Of a DNA stretch of 64,000 nt, positions 29,778 to 40,630 are shown one piece after another (the stretch's first letter is position 1; each line of letters begins with the position of its first letter). Both the position numbers and the translations under genes were made by a program. The notes below the pieces were generated by a model. That model worked only from the letters and a program-made list of their open reading frames with translations, had not been told where the DNA came from and ran no database searches. This DNA comes from Gonocerus acuteangulatus (Eukaryota > Arthropoda > Insecta > Hemiptera > Coreidae), in assembly GCA_946811695.1 (NCBI GenBank), contig OX328131.1:7802826-7866825 (forward strand), given 5' to 3'.

Positions 29778-32700
29778 TCAATTCTTCTTTAATTTGGTTA
29801 CAGCTCCTATGTATTCCTTGAACGCTTGAAAGGTCTCTTCAGTCTCCACCATACTCCTTAGGCCAAGTCCGTAGTCATAACACCGCCTCATCAGCTTCTC
29901 ACGGCCACATTCATACATTCTGCATCTTTTTATTACGTGATCAACATCCTCCGCCTCCTGTCCGCATCTACAAATGGGACTCTGCTTCTTTTTATATTTG
30001 TGCAGGTATGCATTAAAGTCACCATGGCCCGATAGGTACTGCGTTGTGTGGTGGTCCACCACCAACCAGTCTCTCTCTAGCCTCGCCTTGATTGTGGGGA
30101 AGAATTTTTTCGTAATGGACGCCTTGGATGTAGCTCTCCATGCAGCCTCCCATTCGTCAATGACCCATTCCCATGTTGCATCTTTTAATCTTTTCTTAAA
30201 ATTTGGGTCTTCTCCCGGTATATCTAGTTTGGCCATTAAGCTGTTTGGGATAATATCTGAGAGAGTCCAGCCTTTAAGTTTTTGAGTTTGTGCTATCCTG
30301 GCCTTAATAACTAAATCTATCGGCGCCATTCCAGCGATTACATTCGCTCCTTCGTATGATATTGTCCTATACCCTCTTATTAATCTTAGTAGCAGGATCC
30401 TCTGTATTTTTAGAAGGCTTTTCATATGGTTGCTTTTTAGCAGTGGTCCCCAAGCGGCAACCGCGTACGTTGATATACTGACGCTGCACGCTTTATACAG
30501 CTGGATCGACGGTTTAAATTTCATCCCCCATAGCGCACCTGACATCCTACCCAGAATGTTGAGGACGTTATTACACCTGCTAAGAATTCGGTCAGTATGA
30601 GGGTGAATTACGAGACCCTGCCCGAAGCTTACTCCCAAGTAGGTAACCTCTTCTGGAAATTCTATTCGCGTTCCTTCCGCGAATATCCTAAGAGGGTGGC
30701 GGTCGTCGATTTTACCCCTTAGTAGGAGTCCCTGCGTTTTACCCGCCGCTATCTTCATTCTGGCTTCTTTCGTCCAATCGGTCACCAGCCTCATCGCCGC
30801 GTTAGCCGAGTCCTGAAGTTTCTGTCTAGATGTTTCCTTGACAATCACTACTATATCGTCCACGTACGCGATAACTTTAAAGCCTCGCCGTTCAAGGAGG
30901 ACAAGTAACCCGTTTATTATTACGAGCCAAAGATACGGCCCAAGGACGGACCCCTGTGGGCTGCCCATCTCCACGTCTAGGGCTACTTCAACCCCTCCTA
31001 TGTCCCTCAGGTATGCTTTCCTGTTCTCAAGGAAACTGCTTATAATACTGTAGAGGTTACTTGGTAAATCCATGCCCTGAAGCTCCTTAAGTATTCTGGG
31101 CCACCACGCGTTATCGTATGCCCCGGCAATGTCAATGCTTACAGCTACCGCGTATCTTTCGTTACCCTGGCTTGCCTCGCTTATCAATGTTTTTAGTGCT
31201 AGCTCTGTGGATCTTCCTTTAATACCTCCGAACTGTCGTTCGTTGATTTTCGGGATAATGTACTCCGTTATTTCTTTTTTAATTAGCTTCTCCAACACTT
31301 TACCCATTATTGGGAGTAGGCATATAGGCCTATAGCTGTTTGACACTGCCAGATCTCTTGGACCATTCTTGTTAAGAATTATTATGGAGGCCATTTTCCA
31401 GCACCGTGGGAAGTGTCCTACCTCAAGGCAACAGTTTAGGAGTGCGGTAAACTCTGTTCCGATTATCTTTACAGCCTCTCGCAGCATCTTGGGGGTTATC
31501 CCATCACCTCCAGGTGCCCCATTGGTTTTCAGGCTGTCTACAGCCATTTCGACATCAAGTGAATCCCACCCTACAGCCATACCTTGGCCTGATGGGACCC
31601 TAACCTGCTCTCTCACGCGTTTATCGGCCGCAGTGTCGATTGCCTCGTTGTCCTCACCCAGCATTGCCCTAAGCATGTTTTCCGCTGCGGTATCAATACT
31701 CCTAGGGTATACACCTTCATTTTCAAATGCGGGTAAGGCTGAGTTGGCTTGGGATTTTCCTTTGATACTCTTATATGCTATCCCCCATGGGCCATCTCTT
31801 GTCGTATCCTCAACGAATTCTCTCCAGGACTTCCTCTTCGCACTCTTGACCTTCCTTACGTATTTTTTATTTATCGTCTTGTAGAGGGATTTCAATGCCT
31901 TCTTCATCTGCGGATGATTGCACCGTTGGTATGCTCTCCTGGCACTGTTCTTGATCCTACGGGCTTCATCAATTTCTTTAGACCACCACGGCTTGGGATG
32001 AGCGATGGCTTTCGCCCTTTTAATGGATATGTCGGCTGCATCTGTAATTACTTTCCCCATTGCTTCCGCCTCTCTATCGATATCACTCCGATTAACCGGG
32101 AACTCTATTCTTCCTACTACGCCAATTTTTACTCTCTGCAACTCCATCTTGAATTTCTCCCAGTCAGCATTTCTGGTAATGTAGTTCATACGTAATGTTT
32201 TCATTGGTTCAAGTGAACTGATCTTACATCTAATGGTTGCGTGGTCACTGCTAGTGTCGAAGTCCGCCTTCCATCCCTGAATGAGGCTAATCATATCGGA
32301 AGTGCACAGGGTAACGTCAATGCTCGAGCTTCCCCTTGGTCCGTCAAAAGTTACCGGCTTAGCGTCTTGATTTAGTAAGCACAGTCCCATCTCGGAAATA
32401 AATTCAAATAAAATCTTACCTCTCAGATTCGTGACCCTTGAACCCCACTCTGCATGCCACGAATTGCTGTCGAGGCATATTATTATGCGCTGTCCGAGCT
32501 TACGGATGACCTCTCGGATTTCTTCTAGGATAGGCCTCATAGCCGCTTTTGGAGGAAGGTACGCTGAAACCACATGGATCTGGTGCGGCTCGGCTTTTAC
32601 TGTCATAACCGCTACGTGACACGAGCATATGCTATAGTGCCCCACAACTTCCCGCGCAACACCCATCGCCACAACAGCAGCCTTGACCCTCCTGTCGTTA

Positions 32701-32903
32701 TCGGCACGGTACACATATCTTGCATGGCTAGGAACTGTGATCAACCTGCCTTCTTTTACTGGTGGCTCCTGGACAGCGATGATTGAGTTTGTTCCGCTCA
32801 TCCTCCACACCTCTTCTGCCACGTATCTGCTTTTTGCTAGATTGATCTGAATTACTTCGATTTCCAGGCCCGATCCACCCCGTCTATTCTCTTGACGCTC
32901 CAT
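29778..32903 (-). CDS. R1-clade ORF2: APE endonuclease and reverse transcriptase, intact
   Basis: An uninterrupted 1041-codon ORF, about full length for R1-clade ORF2. The N-terminal AP-like endonuclease shows EVIQINLAKSRY (~15-27), VQEPP (~44), ICLDSNSWHAEWGS (~140-153) and SSDHATIRC (~221), i.e. the expected Asp/Asn and His residues. RT motifs: NGAPGGDGITP (~462), NSYRPICLLP (~525), SIDIAGAYDNAWW (~590), GSPQGSVLGPYLW (~648), AYVDDIVVIV with catalytic DD (~680) and YLGVSFG (~755). The C-terminal zinc motif CRCGQEAEDVDHVIKRC is at ~978. The first ATG overlaps the ORF1 stop by 20 nt in the +1 frame, fitting termination-reinitiation. The protein would nick target DNA and prime cDNA synthesis; with no frame damage it could still be functional, but the copy lacks its promoter region. 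Confidence 0.95.
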   Translation of the reverse strand: MERQENRRGGSGLEIEVIQINLAKSRYVAEEVWRMSGTNSIIAVQEPPVKEGRLITVPSHARYVYRADNDRRVKAAVVAMGVAREVVGHYSICSCHVAVMTVKAEPHQIHVVSAYLPPKAAMRPILEEIREVIRKLGQRIIICLDSNSWHAEWGSRVTNLRGKILFEFISEMGLCLLNQDAKPVTFDGPRGSSSIDVTLCTSDMISLIQGWKADFDTSSDHATIRCKISSLEPMKTLRMNYITRNADWEKFKMELQRVKIGVVGRIEFPVNRSDIDREAEAMGKVITDAADISIKRAKAIAHPKPWWSKEIDEARRIKNSARRAYQRCNHPQMKKALKSLYKTINKKYVRKVKSAKRKSWREFVEDTTRDGPWGIAYKSIKGKSQANSALPAFENEGVYPRSIDTAAENMLRAMLGEDNEAIDTAADKRVREQVRVPSGQGMAVGWDSLDVEMAVDSLKTNGAPGGDGITPKMLREAVKIIGTEFTALLNCCLEVGHFPRCWKMASIIILNKNGPRDLAVSNSYRPICLLPIMGKVLEKLIKKEITEYIIPKINERQFGGIKGRSTELALKTLISEASQGNERYAVAVSIDIAGAYDNAWWPRILKELQGMDLPSNLYSIISSFLENRKAYLRDIGGVEVALDVEMGSPQGSVLGPYLWLVIINGLLVLLERRGFKVIAYVDDIVVIVKETSRQKLQDSANAAMRLVTDWTKEARMKIAAGKTQGLLLRGKIDDRHPLRIFAEGTRIEFPEEVTYLGVSFGQGLVIHPHTDRILSRCNNVLNILGRMSGALWGMKFKPSIQLYKACSVSISTYAVAAWGPLLKSNHMKSLLKIQRILLLRLIRGYRTISYEGANVIAGMAPIDLVIKARIAQTQKLKGWTLSDIIPNSLMAKLDIPGEDPNFKKRLKDATWEWVIDEWEAAWRATSKASITKKFFPTIKARLERDWLVVDHHTTQYLSGHGDFNAYLHKYKKKQSPICRCGQEAEDVDHVIKRCRMYECGREKLMRRCYDYGLGLRSMVETEETFQAFKEYIGAVTKLKKN

Positions 32904-33538
32904 ACTCTGTCCGTTTCACTACATTTCCTAGAAACCTTAGGTATGACTGGCACTTGGGGTCGTATGCTGGATGGTTAGATCTGATTCTGGCGTCGACACA
33001 ATTCCTGCACTTAGGCTCTTTTTGCCTGTTTGGGCAGACCTTGGTCTGGTGCGCACCTGAGCACCACGCACATATATCTTGACCGCTTAAACACGATTTC
33101 CCAATATGGCCGTATTTTTGGCATTTATAGCACCTCGGCTGTTCGATGTAATCATAACATATCATTCTATACAGGCCAACGTTAAACCTCTCCTTGATGA
33201 GATGCGTCCTCGACACAGGGTCCGTTTCGACCACCCATTGGCCTGTGTGCCCAAATTTTTTCCCCCTTTGGAACAGAGCTCTTATCGATATACTTGGTTT
33301 GCTGCTAGGGTCCAGGAGCATGACTCTTTCCCTAATCTTGTCTTCTATTTTTCCTGGGTCCCATGATCTTGGCACACCCACTACCACTACCCTTGGGAGC
33401 CTACGAGCAACCTGCGATACTTTTATATTACTCCCTAACCCGGATTTTGCTATGTTGTCGGTAAGCTCTTTCGCTACCCCACTGTTCGCCACTTTTATAA
33501 TCAGAGCACCTTCCTTGGCGAAGCGCATTTCTTTGATA
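32884..33538 (-). pseudogene. R1-clade ORF1 (Gag-like) C-terminal part, three zinc knuckles
   Basis: About 217 element-derived codons; the frame also reads about 16 codons into the minisatellite (MVRCG repeats), which are not part of the protein. Starts within an RRM-like region (EGALIIKVANSGVAKELTD, RRLPRVVVVGVPRSW) and ends with three CCHC-type knuckles: CYKCQKYGHIGKSC, CAWCSGAHQTKVC and CRNCVDARIRSNHPAYDPKC. This layout is that of R1-clade ORF1, a nucleic-acid-binding protein that packages element RNA. The N-terminal part is lost by 5' truncation, so the ORF has no native start. The stop overlaps the ORF2 start. Confidence 0.88.
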
Positions 33539-34165
33539 TAACCACACCGAACCATCCCTAACAATACCAAACCACACCTAACCATACCGAGCCATCCTTA
33601 ACCATACCGAACCATCCCCAACCATACCGAACCATCCCTAACCATAAAGAACCACACTTAACTATACCGAACCACACCTAACCATCCTTACCCATACCGA
33701 ACCATCCCTAACTATACCGGACCACACCCAACCATACCAAACCATCCCTAACCCTACCGAACCATCCCTAACAATACCAAACCACACCTAACCATACCGA
33801 GCCATCCTTAACCATACCGAACCATCCCCAACCATACCGAACCATCCCTAACCATAAAGAACCACACTTAACTATACCGAACCACACCTAACCATCCTTA
33901 CCCATACCGAACCATCCCTAACTATACCGGACCACACCCAACCATACCAAACCATCCCTAACCCTACCGAACCATCCCTAACCATACCGAACCATCCCTA
34001 TCCATACCGAACCACACCTAACCATACGGAACCATCCGTACCCTAACCACACCGAACCATCCCTAACAATACCGAACCACACCTAACCATACCGAACCAT
34101 CCTTAACCATACCGAACCATCTCTAACCATACCGAACCACACCTAACCATACCGAACCAAACATT
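33539..34165 (+). repeat. CCATACCGAA/CCATCCCTAA minisatellite, right block, 210 bp HOR
   Basis: Same 10/20 bp units as the left block. A whole block of 21 ten-bp units is repeated: ACAATACCAAACCACACCTA at 33561 and again at 33771, giving a 210 bp higher-order period with matching variants (CCATAAAGAA, CTATACCGGA, CCTTACCCAT). A more degenerate tail runs to about 34165. Confidence 0.93.
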
Positions 34166-34416
34166 CTTTATACTTCATTCATATATATAGATTTTCACTT
34201 TGGACTGTATATTTGAGAAGATTGAAAGAAAAAGTAAGGTTACTAGAGACCTGATAAATATTCCAACGAGGTAGGAGGAAACCTTCCCCAACTAAACACC
34301 TAGCCATTTATGTAATATTCAGCCAAGTCGATAGCAACTAAACCTTTTCCTAACCCCCCCCCCATTTAGCAACTTCTTAACCCTTTCAACACACTCTCTG
34401 CCCTAAGCATCAATTT

Positions 34417-34420
<4 letters not shown>

Positions 34421-34454
<34 letters not shown>
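34421..34454. repeat. (TA)n microsatellite
   Basis: About 17 TA units immediately upstream of a SINE head. Confidence 0.95.
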
Positions 34455-34457
<3 letters not shown>

Positions 34458-34770
34458 GGGTGAGGTTAGATCAGTGGTAAAGCACTGGACTTATAAGTTG
34501 GAGGACCTGAGTTCAAATCCCGAGCAAGCACTAAAGATTTTTTCTTCTAGTGTCTTCGCTCATGGGTTGAATTCGGCCACCCTGACCGCCCCTAGACCAA
34601 CCCAGCCTTTAATTAATTTAATAATGGGTACCTTGGGTGCTAAGGACTATAGCAGTCGAAGCAGCCAAGGGGAAAATCAGGCGGCCGGAGCATAGTACTG
34701 ACCACACTATCTCCCTTGTGTGCCTGTATAGTATCTGCCCCTCGGGCCCTCGTGGCCTGTTACGGGACTG

Positions 34771-34771
<1 letters not shown>
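34455..34771 (+). mobile_element. SINE family S1, full-length copy
   Basis: Head GGGGGTGAGGTTAGATCAGTGG (A box with A for C), GAGTTCAAATCCCGAGC, body CTTCTAGTGTCTTCGCTCAT, CAGCCTTTAATTAATTTAA, GGTGCTAAGGACTATAGCAG and end CCTGTTACGGGACTGATT. Sits between two TA tracts. Compared with 15743-16168 it has a single head and lacks the GCCGTATGGTCATGAATCAG segment. Confidence 0.9.

Positions 34772-34820
<49 letters not shown>
34772..34820. repeat. (TA)n microsatellite
   Basis: About 23 TA units directly after the SINE 3' end, where a tail would be expected. Confidence 0.95.
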
Positions 34821-34821
<1 letters not shown>

Positions 34822-34854
34822 TACATATAGTAAATATGTAATAAGTATACAGAA

Positions 34855-35330
34855 CTAAACTTAATGGGTAATACCACCTTATGTGATCAAAATCAAAGTC
34901 ATTTTCTCCAATTTATGAATCACGAATAAATCAATATTTTTCATTTCTTAATATCATAAGTTTTATATGGGATGTTAAATTATCCAAAAAAAAAAAAAAG
35001 AAAAAAAAAAGTTACTTAGTAGTTAAATACTTCGAAAACAAAAAAACGGCATATAGGCCGACGAACGGAAACACATTTATTTCAGGGGCAATGCTATGCA
35101 GGCGGCAATTTTAAATCTCGAACAAAAAACTATAAAGATATTTTGAAAGAAGAAGGCAAGAAGTTTTAAGAAATATTAATTTTTCCGGAAATGGTAAACA
35201 ATTTTTTATTTTCTATTAAAAAATCCGTCAAAACACGGTCATAAAATCGTTAAAATTCAATGAATCGAAATCGTACTAAGCACTTTTCAGGTAAATATCA
35301 TTAGGAATCTACAGTTAAAATTTGAAGGGG
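34855..35330 (+). repeat. Dispersed ~450 bp repeat R34, copy 2
   Basis: Uninterrupted counterpart of 14780-15330 (GTGATCAAAATCAAAGTCAT, CGACGAACGGAAACACATTT, TTTCTATTAAAAAATCCGTC, TTCAATGAATCGAAATCGTA). At the position of the other copy's SINE this one has an A-rich run (34986-35010), which may be a SINE tail remnant. Confidence 0.75.
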
Positions 35331-35350
35331 TTTTTTTAATTTATTTCATT

Positions 35351-35434
35351 ATAATGGCTTCCCAACTATGGCTATGAGCCCTAATACAGATTATAATGGC
35401 TTCCCAACTATGGCTATGAGCTCTAATACAGATT
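35351..35434 (+). repeat. 42 bp duplication
   Basis: ATAATGGCTTCCCAACTATG... occurs twice, 42 bp apart, with one substitution (GAGCCC/GAGCTC). Confidence 0.93.
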
Positions 35435-35498
35435 ATAAAATATATACACTTCTTTTACACTATGTTGACTTTGATACAATTTACATTTATACTTAAAT

Positions 35499-35499
35499 A

Positions 35500-35562
<63 letters not shown>

Positions 35563-35570
35563 AAACTATA
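35499..35570. repeat. (TA)n(CA)n microsatellite
   Basis: About 27 TA units then a short CA run. Confidence 0.95.
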
Positions 35571-35803
35571 TTTACACACACATACACATATATACATGTA
35601 TATACAAGATTCATGTGAATAAATACAAATATAAAACACAAAATAACTAAAATAAACTAAAATAAGGTACATTAGCTTAATTAGATCAGATCTATAGGTT
35701 ATTAAAGTAAACTATTAAAATGGAAAGCACAAGGAGAAGAAGGAAGATTGGCTAGATTTTTTTGCATAAATTAGTGTTCTTTAAGTAATGTAATATAGTG
35801 TTG

Positions 35804-36310
35804 ATGTTGTGTTGTATTTAGGCCTATGCCTTTATGCCTCGGTATCCAAAGCATTGTAATGTTGTGTTGTATTTAGGCCTATGCCTTTATGCCTCGGTAT
35901 CCAAAGCATTGTAATGTTGTGTTGTATTTAGGCCTATGCCTTTATGCCTCGGTATCCAAAGCATTGTAATGTTGTGTCGTATTTAGGCCTATGCCTTTAT
36001 GCCTCGGTATCCAAAGCATTGTAATGTTGTGTCGTATTTAGGCCTATGCCTTTATGCCTCGGTATCCAAAGCATTGTAATGTTGTGTTGTATTTAGGCCT
36101 ATGCCTTTACGCCTCGGTATCCAAAGCATTGTAATGTTGTGTTGTATTTAGGTCTATGCCTTTATGCCTCGGTATCCAAAGCATTGTAATGTTGTGTTGT
36201 ATTTAGGCCTATGCCTTTATGCCTCGGTATCCAAAGCATTGTAATGCTGTGTTGTATTTAGGCCTATGTCTTTATGCCTCGGTATCCAAAGCATTGTAAT
36301 GTTGTGTCGT
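35804..36310 (+). repeat. 55 bp minisatellite, about 9 units
   Basis: TGTTGTGTTGTATTTAGGCC...TCCAAAGCATTGTAA repeats every 55 bp (GGCCTATGCC at 35821, 35876 and on). Units differ at isolated positions (GTGTTG/GTGTCG, GCCTTTATG/GCCTTTACG). Confidence 0.95.
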
Positions 36311-36937
36311 TTTAATCTGTGTAATTAGATCGGGTGAAAATTGAATGCACTAGCGAATCGCCCGATTTGAAATACATAGTTTTAAGAAAATCAACTTTAT
36401 AGTTTAATTTACTGAAACGTTCATTTTATTCCTTTTTATTTATTTTTTTTTAAATTGTTAATAATAAAGATACAAAAAAATGGGTTTCAATTTTAAAATA
36501 TATCGTGGCTTTAGTTGAAAATGGACTTGTCGGCAGATTTAAAAACTGTTTAACCACATAAACACTCATGGATATAATTTTTGATTAGTTAAGGAAGCCC
36601 ATAAAAATAAAAGTTACGAGGTAGTATTACCCATTACGCCGAAACGTTATCTAAATGAAGAAGTGGAAACAAAAAAAAGTTAGTTGAAGTGCTGGTCTCG
36701 TGAACTAGTTTTATAAGAAATGATTTATGGTTTGCGATAAGAAAAACTTACACGCCCCTGGGATAGTTAAGCCGCGCTAAAACATGGCAATTCATAATAC
36801 CCGGGTAAAAATACCAGACATAAACAAATAACAGACTCGCAGGAACTGCGTCATCATAGCGCGATTCCGTTCAGATCCCTAGTGCTATTTATTTATTTGT
36901 ATTGATTACAGAGCTCGCGAAAATAGTGATTTTTTGG
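36311..36937. other. Unassigned AT-rich DNA
   Basis: Holds GGAACTGCGTCATCATAGCG near 36842, shared with 10543 and inverted near 7830. No gene supported. Confidence 0.5.
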
Positions 36938-37041
36938 GGAAAATCAAGCGGCCGGAGCATAGAACTGATTATACTATCCGTGTGCCGTATGGTCATGAAT
37001 CAGATACCTCTAAAGTATCTTCGTGGCCTGTTACGGGACTG

Positions 37042-37045
<4 letters not shown>
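36938..37045 (+). mobile_element. SINE family S1, 3' fragment
   Basis: AAGCGGCCGGAGCATAGAAC, GTGTGCCGTATGGTCATGAA, CAGATACCTCTAAAGTATCT and TTACGGGACTGATTG match the 3' 110 bp of 15743-16168. Head absent; followed by (TA)n. Confidence 0.8.
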
Positions 37046-37085
<40 letters not shown>

Positions 37086-37213
37086 AATTTGAACCAACGT
37101 TATTTTCGTGATCAATGAGTTCTGGACGTGAAATGTTCTAGTCGACACTTCCGAATTGCGTTCTAGGTCCCGGTCAGCCTTATAAGCGGATTTCCTCCCT
37201 AGGGAGGGAGGAA
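37046..37213 (-). repeat. (TA)n, conserved ~100 bp module and GC hairpin
   Basis: TA/CA tract (37046-37085), reverse copy of the module ending in AACATTTCACG on the minus strand, then hairpin AAGCGGATTTCCTCCC / GGGAGGAAGG (to 37213). Same order, inverted, as 6471-6697. Confidence 0.68.
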
Positions 37214-38039
37214 GGATCAGCACTACAAAACGCTTTACCAAAACTAGATTTTTTATATTTATTTTTATTTTTATTTTATTTTTTGTGTGATATAAACGAA
37301 ATTACAAAAATAATTGTAAACAATGATATGATAAACGCAAACCATTATTATCCTTCAATCGATAAGGAATTAATTAAAAGTAGCTTGGTCTCTGCTCTGA
37401 GGTTTCTCAATATTTGTATAGAAAAATGAACGATCGTTCTTGAACAACAGGCCTCCATAGAGATCCCTGAAATCCTAGCCATCCATTACCCTCATAAATC
37501 CACTGCCTTGTAAATCCCATACATCACGATCCCCTATCGCTCGAATAAGGTTTTCTTAGTTTCTTTTTAAATTTTGGTTAGCTCAATTAATCCATACGAT
37601 TTCATGAAGAAATAAATTATTAAAACGTTTTATCTTATGTAACTTGAAATTTTCAAGATGAGAAGGCAAAATTCTATAGAATGGTAAATTATTTGTTGAC
37701 AAATATTGCATGTTGTTGACATCAGTTTTCTGAAAATACTATAGCACAAGGCAGTTAAAGGTTTTTTCAATCTTCTTACATTTGGAGGAACATAGTTTTC
37801 CAACTACTTTTCAGTTTTGGCCCATACAAATGATGGAATCAGTTGAAAATGTTTATAGAAGTTCGACATTCATCCAAACAAAGATAAATAAATTTTACTA
37901 ATAACCAATCTGAACTTTAACCAATCTGCACTGCCAATGACCCACAAGGGTAGAGGCAGAATAATTAAAATAAAATAAAATAAATAAATTTTACTAGAAA
38001 AAAATATTTTATTAATAGAAATATACTGTTTTAGGATTT
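37214..38039. other. Unassigned AT-rich DNA with a retroelement-like tail
   Basis: CAATGACCCACAAGGGTAGA then GGCAGAATAATTAAAATAAA (about 37928-37990) matches the complement of 49930-49975; the TAAA-rich end suggests a shared non-LTR 3' tail. Nothing else assigned. Confidence 0.5.
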
Positions 38040-38310
38040 TCGTATGTTTTCCTTAATATCTCGAAAACGGTTGGTTAATCGTGGTGAGCGTACAGTTATG
38101 ATTCGAAAGTATACTATATTTCCTACAAAAATGGTTCAGAAGTATTTTTCGATGGGCCGGTCTCATTCGGAGAAACCGTTGCTTGAAATTCGAATATGTA
38201 TAGCCGATTTTATTTTGTCTCCGTTTACCTCAGTATTTAAATGATTGATTTTTGTTTTTTCTTTTAAATTTCATTAAACATTAAAATGATTATTTCAGCT
38301 AAAGAAGGTA
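38040..38310 (+). mobile_element. Helitron-like body fragment
   Basis: CCTTAATATCTCGAAAACGG, GATTCGAAAGTATACTATAT, CTACAAAAATGGTTCAGA and CTCATTCGGAGAAA align with 7168-7300 and 56245-56390. Truncated at both sides; a 66-codon frame inside has no domain. Confidence 0.6.
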
Positions 38311-39521
38311 AAAAAAAAATAAGTAACATATCCTCGTTCAAATTTCACAACCGCGTAAGTAGATTTTTAGTGACATTGAGTTATTGGTATCTTTAGAATC
38401 CTTATTATCTCCCGGACATTATGGCAATAATAATAATAAATTTAAAAAAAAAAAAAAAACACTAGATAGCGCTAAAATTTACTATTACATCCGCATAAAA
38501 GAAACTGATTTCAAACGATTGGGCATAACCGCGTATCTCTCTCATCTATTTTAGGCCATTCAGACAAGGTTTTTCGTTTAAATGTTACCGAAAATATGTC
38601 TTAAGTCGGAAATCCTCATAAGTTGCAAGTTATTATTATTATGATCGGAGTGGGTTTCCTCCGTTTCCGGGTTGATTCGAGGGATTCTTATCCAACCGAA
38701 ATAAATAATTATGTACGAAAGTGTACACACATTTGCTGGATATTTAAGAAGTATCGGACGGGTCTCACTGCATCCAGTTGTGCTGAGTGCTGTTTCTAGT
38801 CCGCTTTTGGTGGTCAGATAATAGACTCGCATGACTGCACTATGCATGTATCCAGTCTAATGCATGCCTTGTTATTTCTTGGCTACTTACTGAAAGGAGC
38901 AGGAGAAGGATAACACTCCTCCAAGCTGAAGCTAGTGCTTGATTGTGTACTTCTTAAATATCCTTAATCTTACGGGCTAGTATGGGATAGGAGCACCGCA
39001 TGTACTGCTTCCGATGTCAAGGTCTTAAGAATTATTCCCTCTGGAACAGACCTCACTCCAGATTTGTGCAAGCCTTGTACTGACTTTCGTTCCACCACTT
39101 TATGTGGGTAGTGCATTTTATACCTACAGCCAGGTCTATCTCCCAGGGAAGGTGATCCTGGGGTGTGTACTGTAGGTGACCTTATGTCACTGTAAGTGGT
39201 TAGTGTACTGTGTGTGTGTTATGCGTGTGATGTACAGTACTCGGGAAGGGGGGTTTATTATTGGTTTTATGTATCGCATCTTTGGCGAATTGAATTTTTC
39301 CAGGTTTCCAAGGAAAAGTTAAGAAAATTCACTCACGCGATTGTGAAATTTGAGTGATGATATTTGCATTAGTATTTTCCTAGAGAAGACGATGTGAGAA
39401 GGCGGAAGGAGTAATTTCCCCTCAGGAGACTGTTAGTTTCCTGTGTCTTGCATATAATCTTGCTTCTCACATTTCATTTTTACACGTGTTAACATTTTTA
39501 CGAAAGAGCAAAACAAAACAT
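38311..39521. other. Unassigned DNA
   Basis: Less AT-rich from about 38900 to 39480, with GT-rich stretches (GTGTACTGTGTGTGTGTTAT). Short frames lack domains, and I find no repeat partner in the window. This is one of the few long stretches that could be single-copy. Confidence 0.5.
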
Positions 39522-40155
39522 GGTAAAAGTGAAGTTTCACGCCCTCCAAACCGATTTCTTTCAAATTTTGTACAATAACGTATTTTAATGCACTAAACAC
39601 GAATACGTTAAAAAAAACCTTCGCATTTAACTAGGAAAGAAGTTATTAAGCACTAAAGTTCACTGTTATGCGGGTTATGAGAGCTAATGTAAACAACTAA
39701 ATTTGTGACGACTTTAAGGCATAAATGACGACTTTAAGGCATACAAGGTTATGTTCTCAAGAAGATAACAAAACCCCAGTCAATCCAACTCGCTAAAATT
39801 AATATAATTCTATTAATTTTAGGGAGTTGGATGTAGCGAGCGGAAACGCATAGCACGTATGCCCTTAAGCGACAGGTGACGACGGGTGAGGATGCCCTTA
39901 AAATTATCAATATTTTTGAATAAATGGTTTATGAACAATTCAAATGAGAGTTCTGTTTCCCAATGTTACATATCTGCGCATGCGCGTGTTTACAAATACG
40001 CTGTTGACGCCTAGTTTTATAACCTTCCTAACAGTGAACTTTAGTGCTTAAAAACTTCTTTCCTAGTTAAATGCGAAGGTTTTTTTTTAACGTATTCGTG
40101 TTTAGTGCATCAAAATACATTGTTGTGAAAAGTGTTAAAGAAATCGGTTTTTACC
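39522..40155. mobile_element. Foldback element FB8, copy 1 (TSD CAAAACAT)
   Basis: Ends GGTAAAAGTG / TTTTTACC with a perfect 8 bp duplication CAAAACAT at 39514-39521 and 40156-40163. Arms of ~140 bp (ACTAAACACGAATACGTTAA, AAGTTATTAAGCACTAAAGT) are inverted copies. The centre contains a nested inverted segment (CAATCCAACTCGCTAAAATT...) and CGAGCGGAAACGCATAGCAC. The right end has lost ~15 bp of the terminal repeat. 8 bp TSDs suggest hAT mobilisation; no transposase. Confidence 0.9.
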
Positions 40156-40630
40156 CAAAACATTTACTGCTTCTATTCCAAGTTTCCCAAATGACACGGA
40201 GTCAGACTTTTTTTTTTTTGAACATACCTTAGTTATAAATTTGCGTGAAACTCACATACAACTATGACGTCAAATGAAGTTCCATATACTATTCAGGGTA
40301 GAACAAAATGATTCAAATAGTGATAGAACCTTGAAATATCAGGTGGGAAAATACAAAAGGTTTGTAAGAGGTCTATAACAAACACCAGGTTCTTTCGGCC
40401 TCTGAAGTTAGATAATGTTATCAGTTTCGCCCTAATTTCATATAAACTTCTCAAAATGAAAATGTGTAAGAGTAATGTAGATAGACATATTGGATGTAGG
40501 GAAAGTTTTATCAAGCAGCAGTCTTCCGGCAGGAGAAAGTTCGGAGGGAAAATTATTGAAGTTACTAACTCGATTGTTGGGTGTTGCTCCAAGTCAAGGA
40601 CCTTTATCATCTTAGAGGAAGAAGAAATTT
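40156..40630. other. Unassigned spacer between two foldbacks
   Basis: A 138-codon minus-strand frame (40293-40709) runs from here into the next foldback arm. Its N-terminal ~25 codons are foldback sequence, and the rest shows no domain. I do not call it a gene, but it is the longest frame in this interval. Confidence 0.5.

Larger units (their letters stand above)
29664..33538 (-). mobile_element. R1-clade non-LTR retrotransposon, 5'-truncated, in minisatellite
   Basis: Minus-strand element of 3875 bp ending in a 15-nt A tail (T-run 29664-29678). TAACCACACCGAACC occurs at 29649-29663 and 33539-33553, a 15 bp target duplication; because the target is a repeat this must be read with care, although the CCACACCG variant is uncommon in the array. 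It holds a truncated ORF1 and an intact ORF2 overlapping by 20 nt. R1-clade membership is based on the QINLAKSRY endonuclease start, three ORF1 zinc knuckles and the C-terminal CCHC. Several R1-clade families are known for specific targets (28S rDNA, TTAGG telomeric repeats, simple repeats). Confidence 0.9.

Noticed and set aside
29974..32786. Plus-strand genes opposite the R1 ORF2
   Set aside because: Antisense shadows of a long conserved retrotransposon ORF.
29400..34165. True telomere repeat
   Set aside because: The array has a 10/20 bp unit with only partial CCTAA words, not (TTAGG)n; telomeric origin remains a guess.
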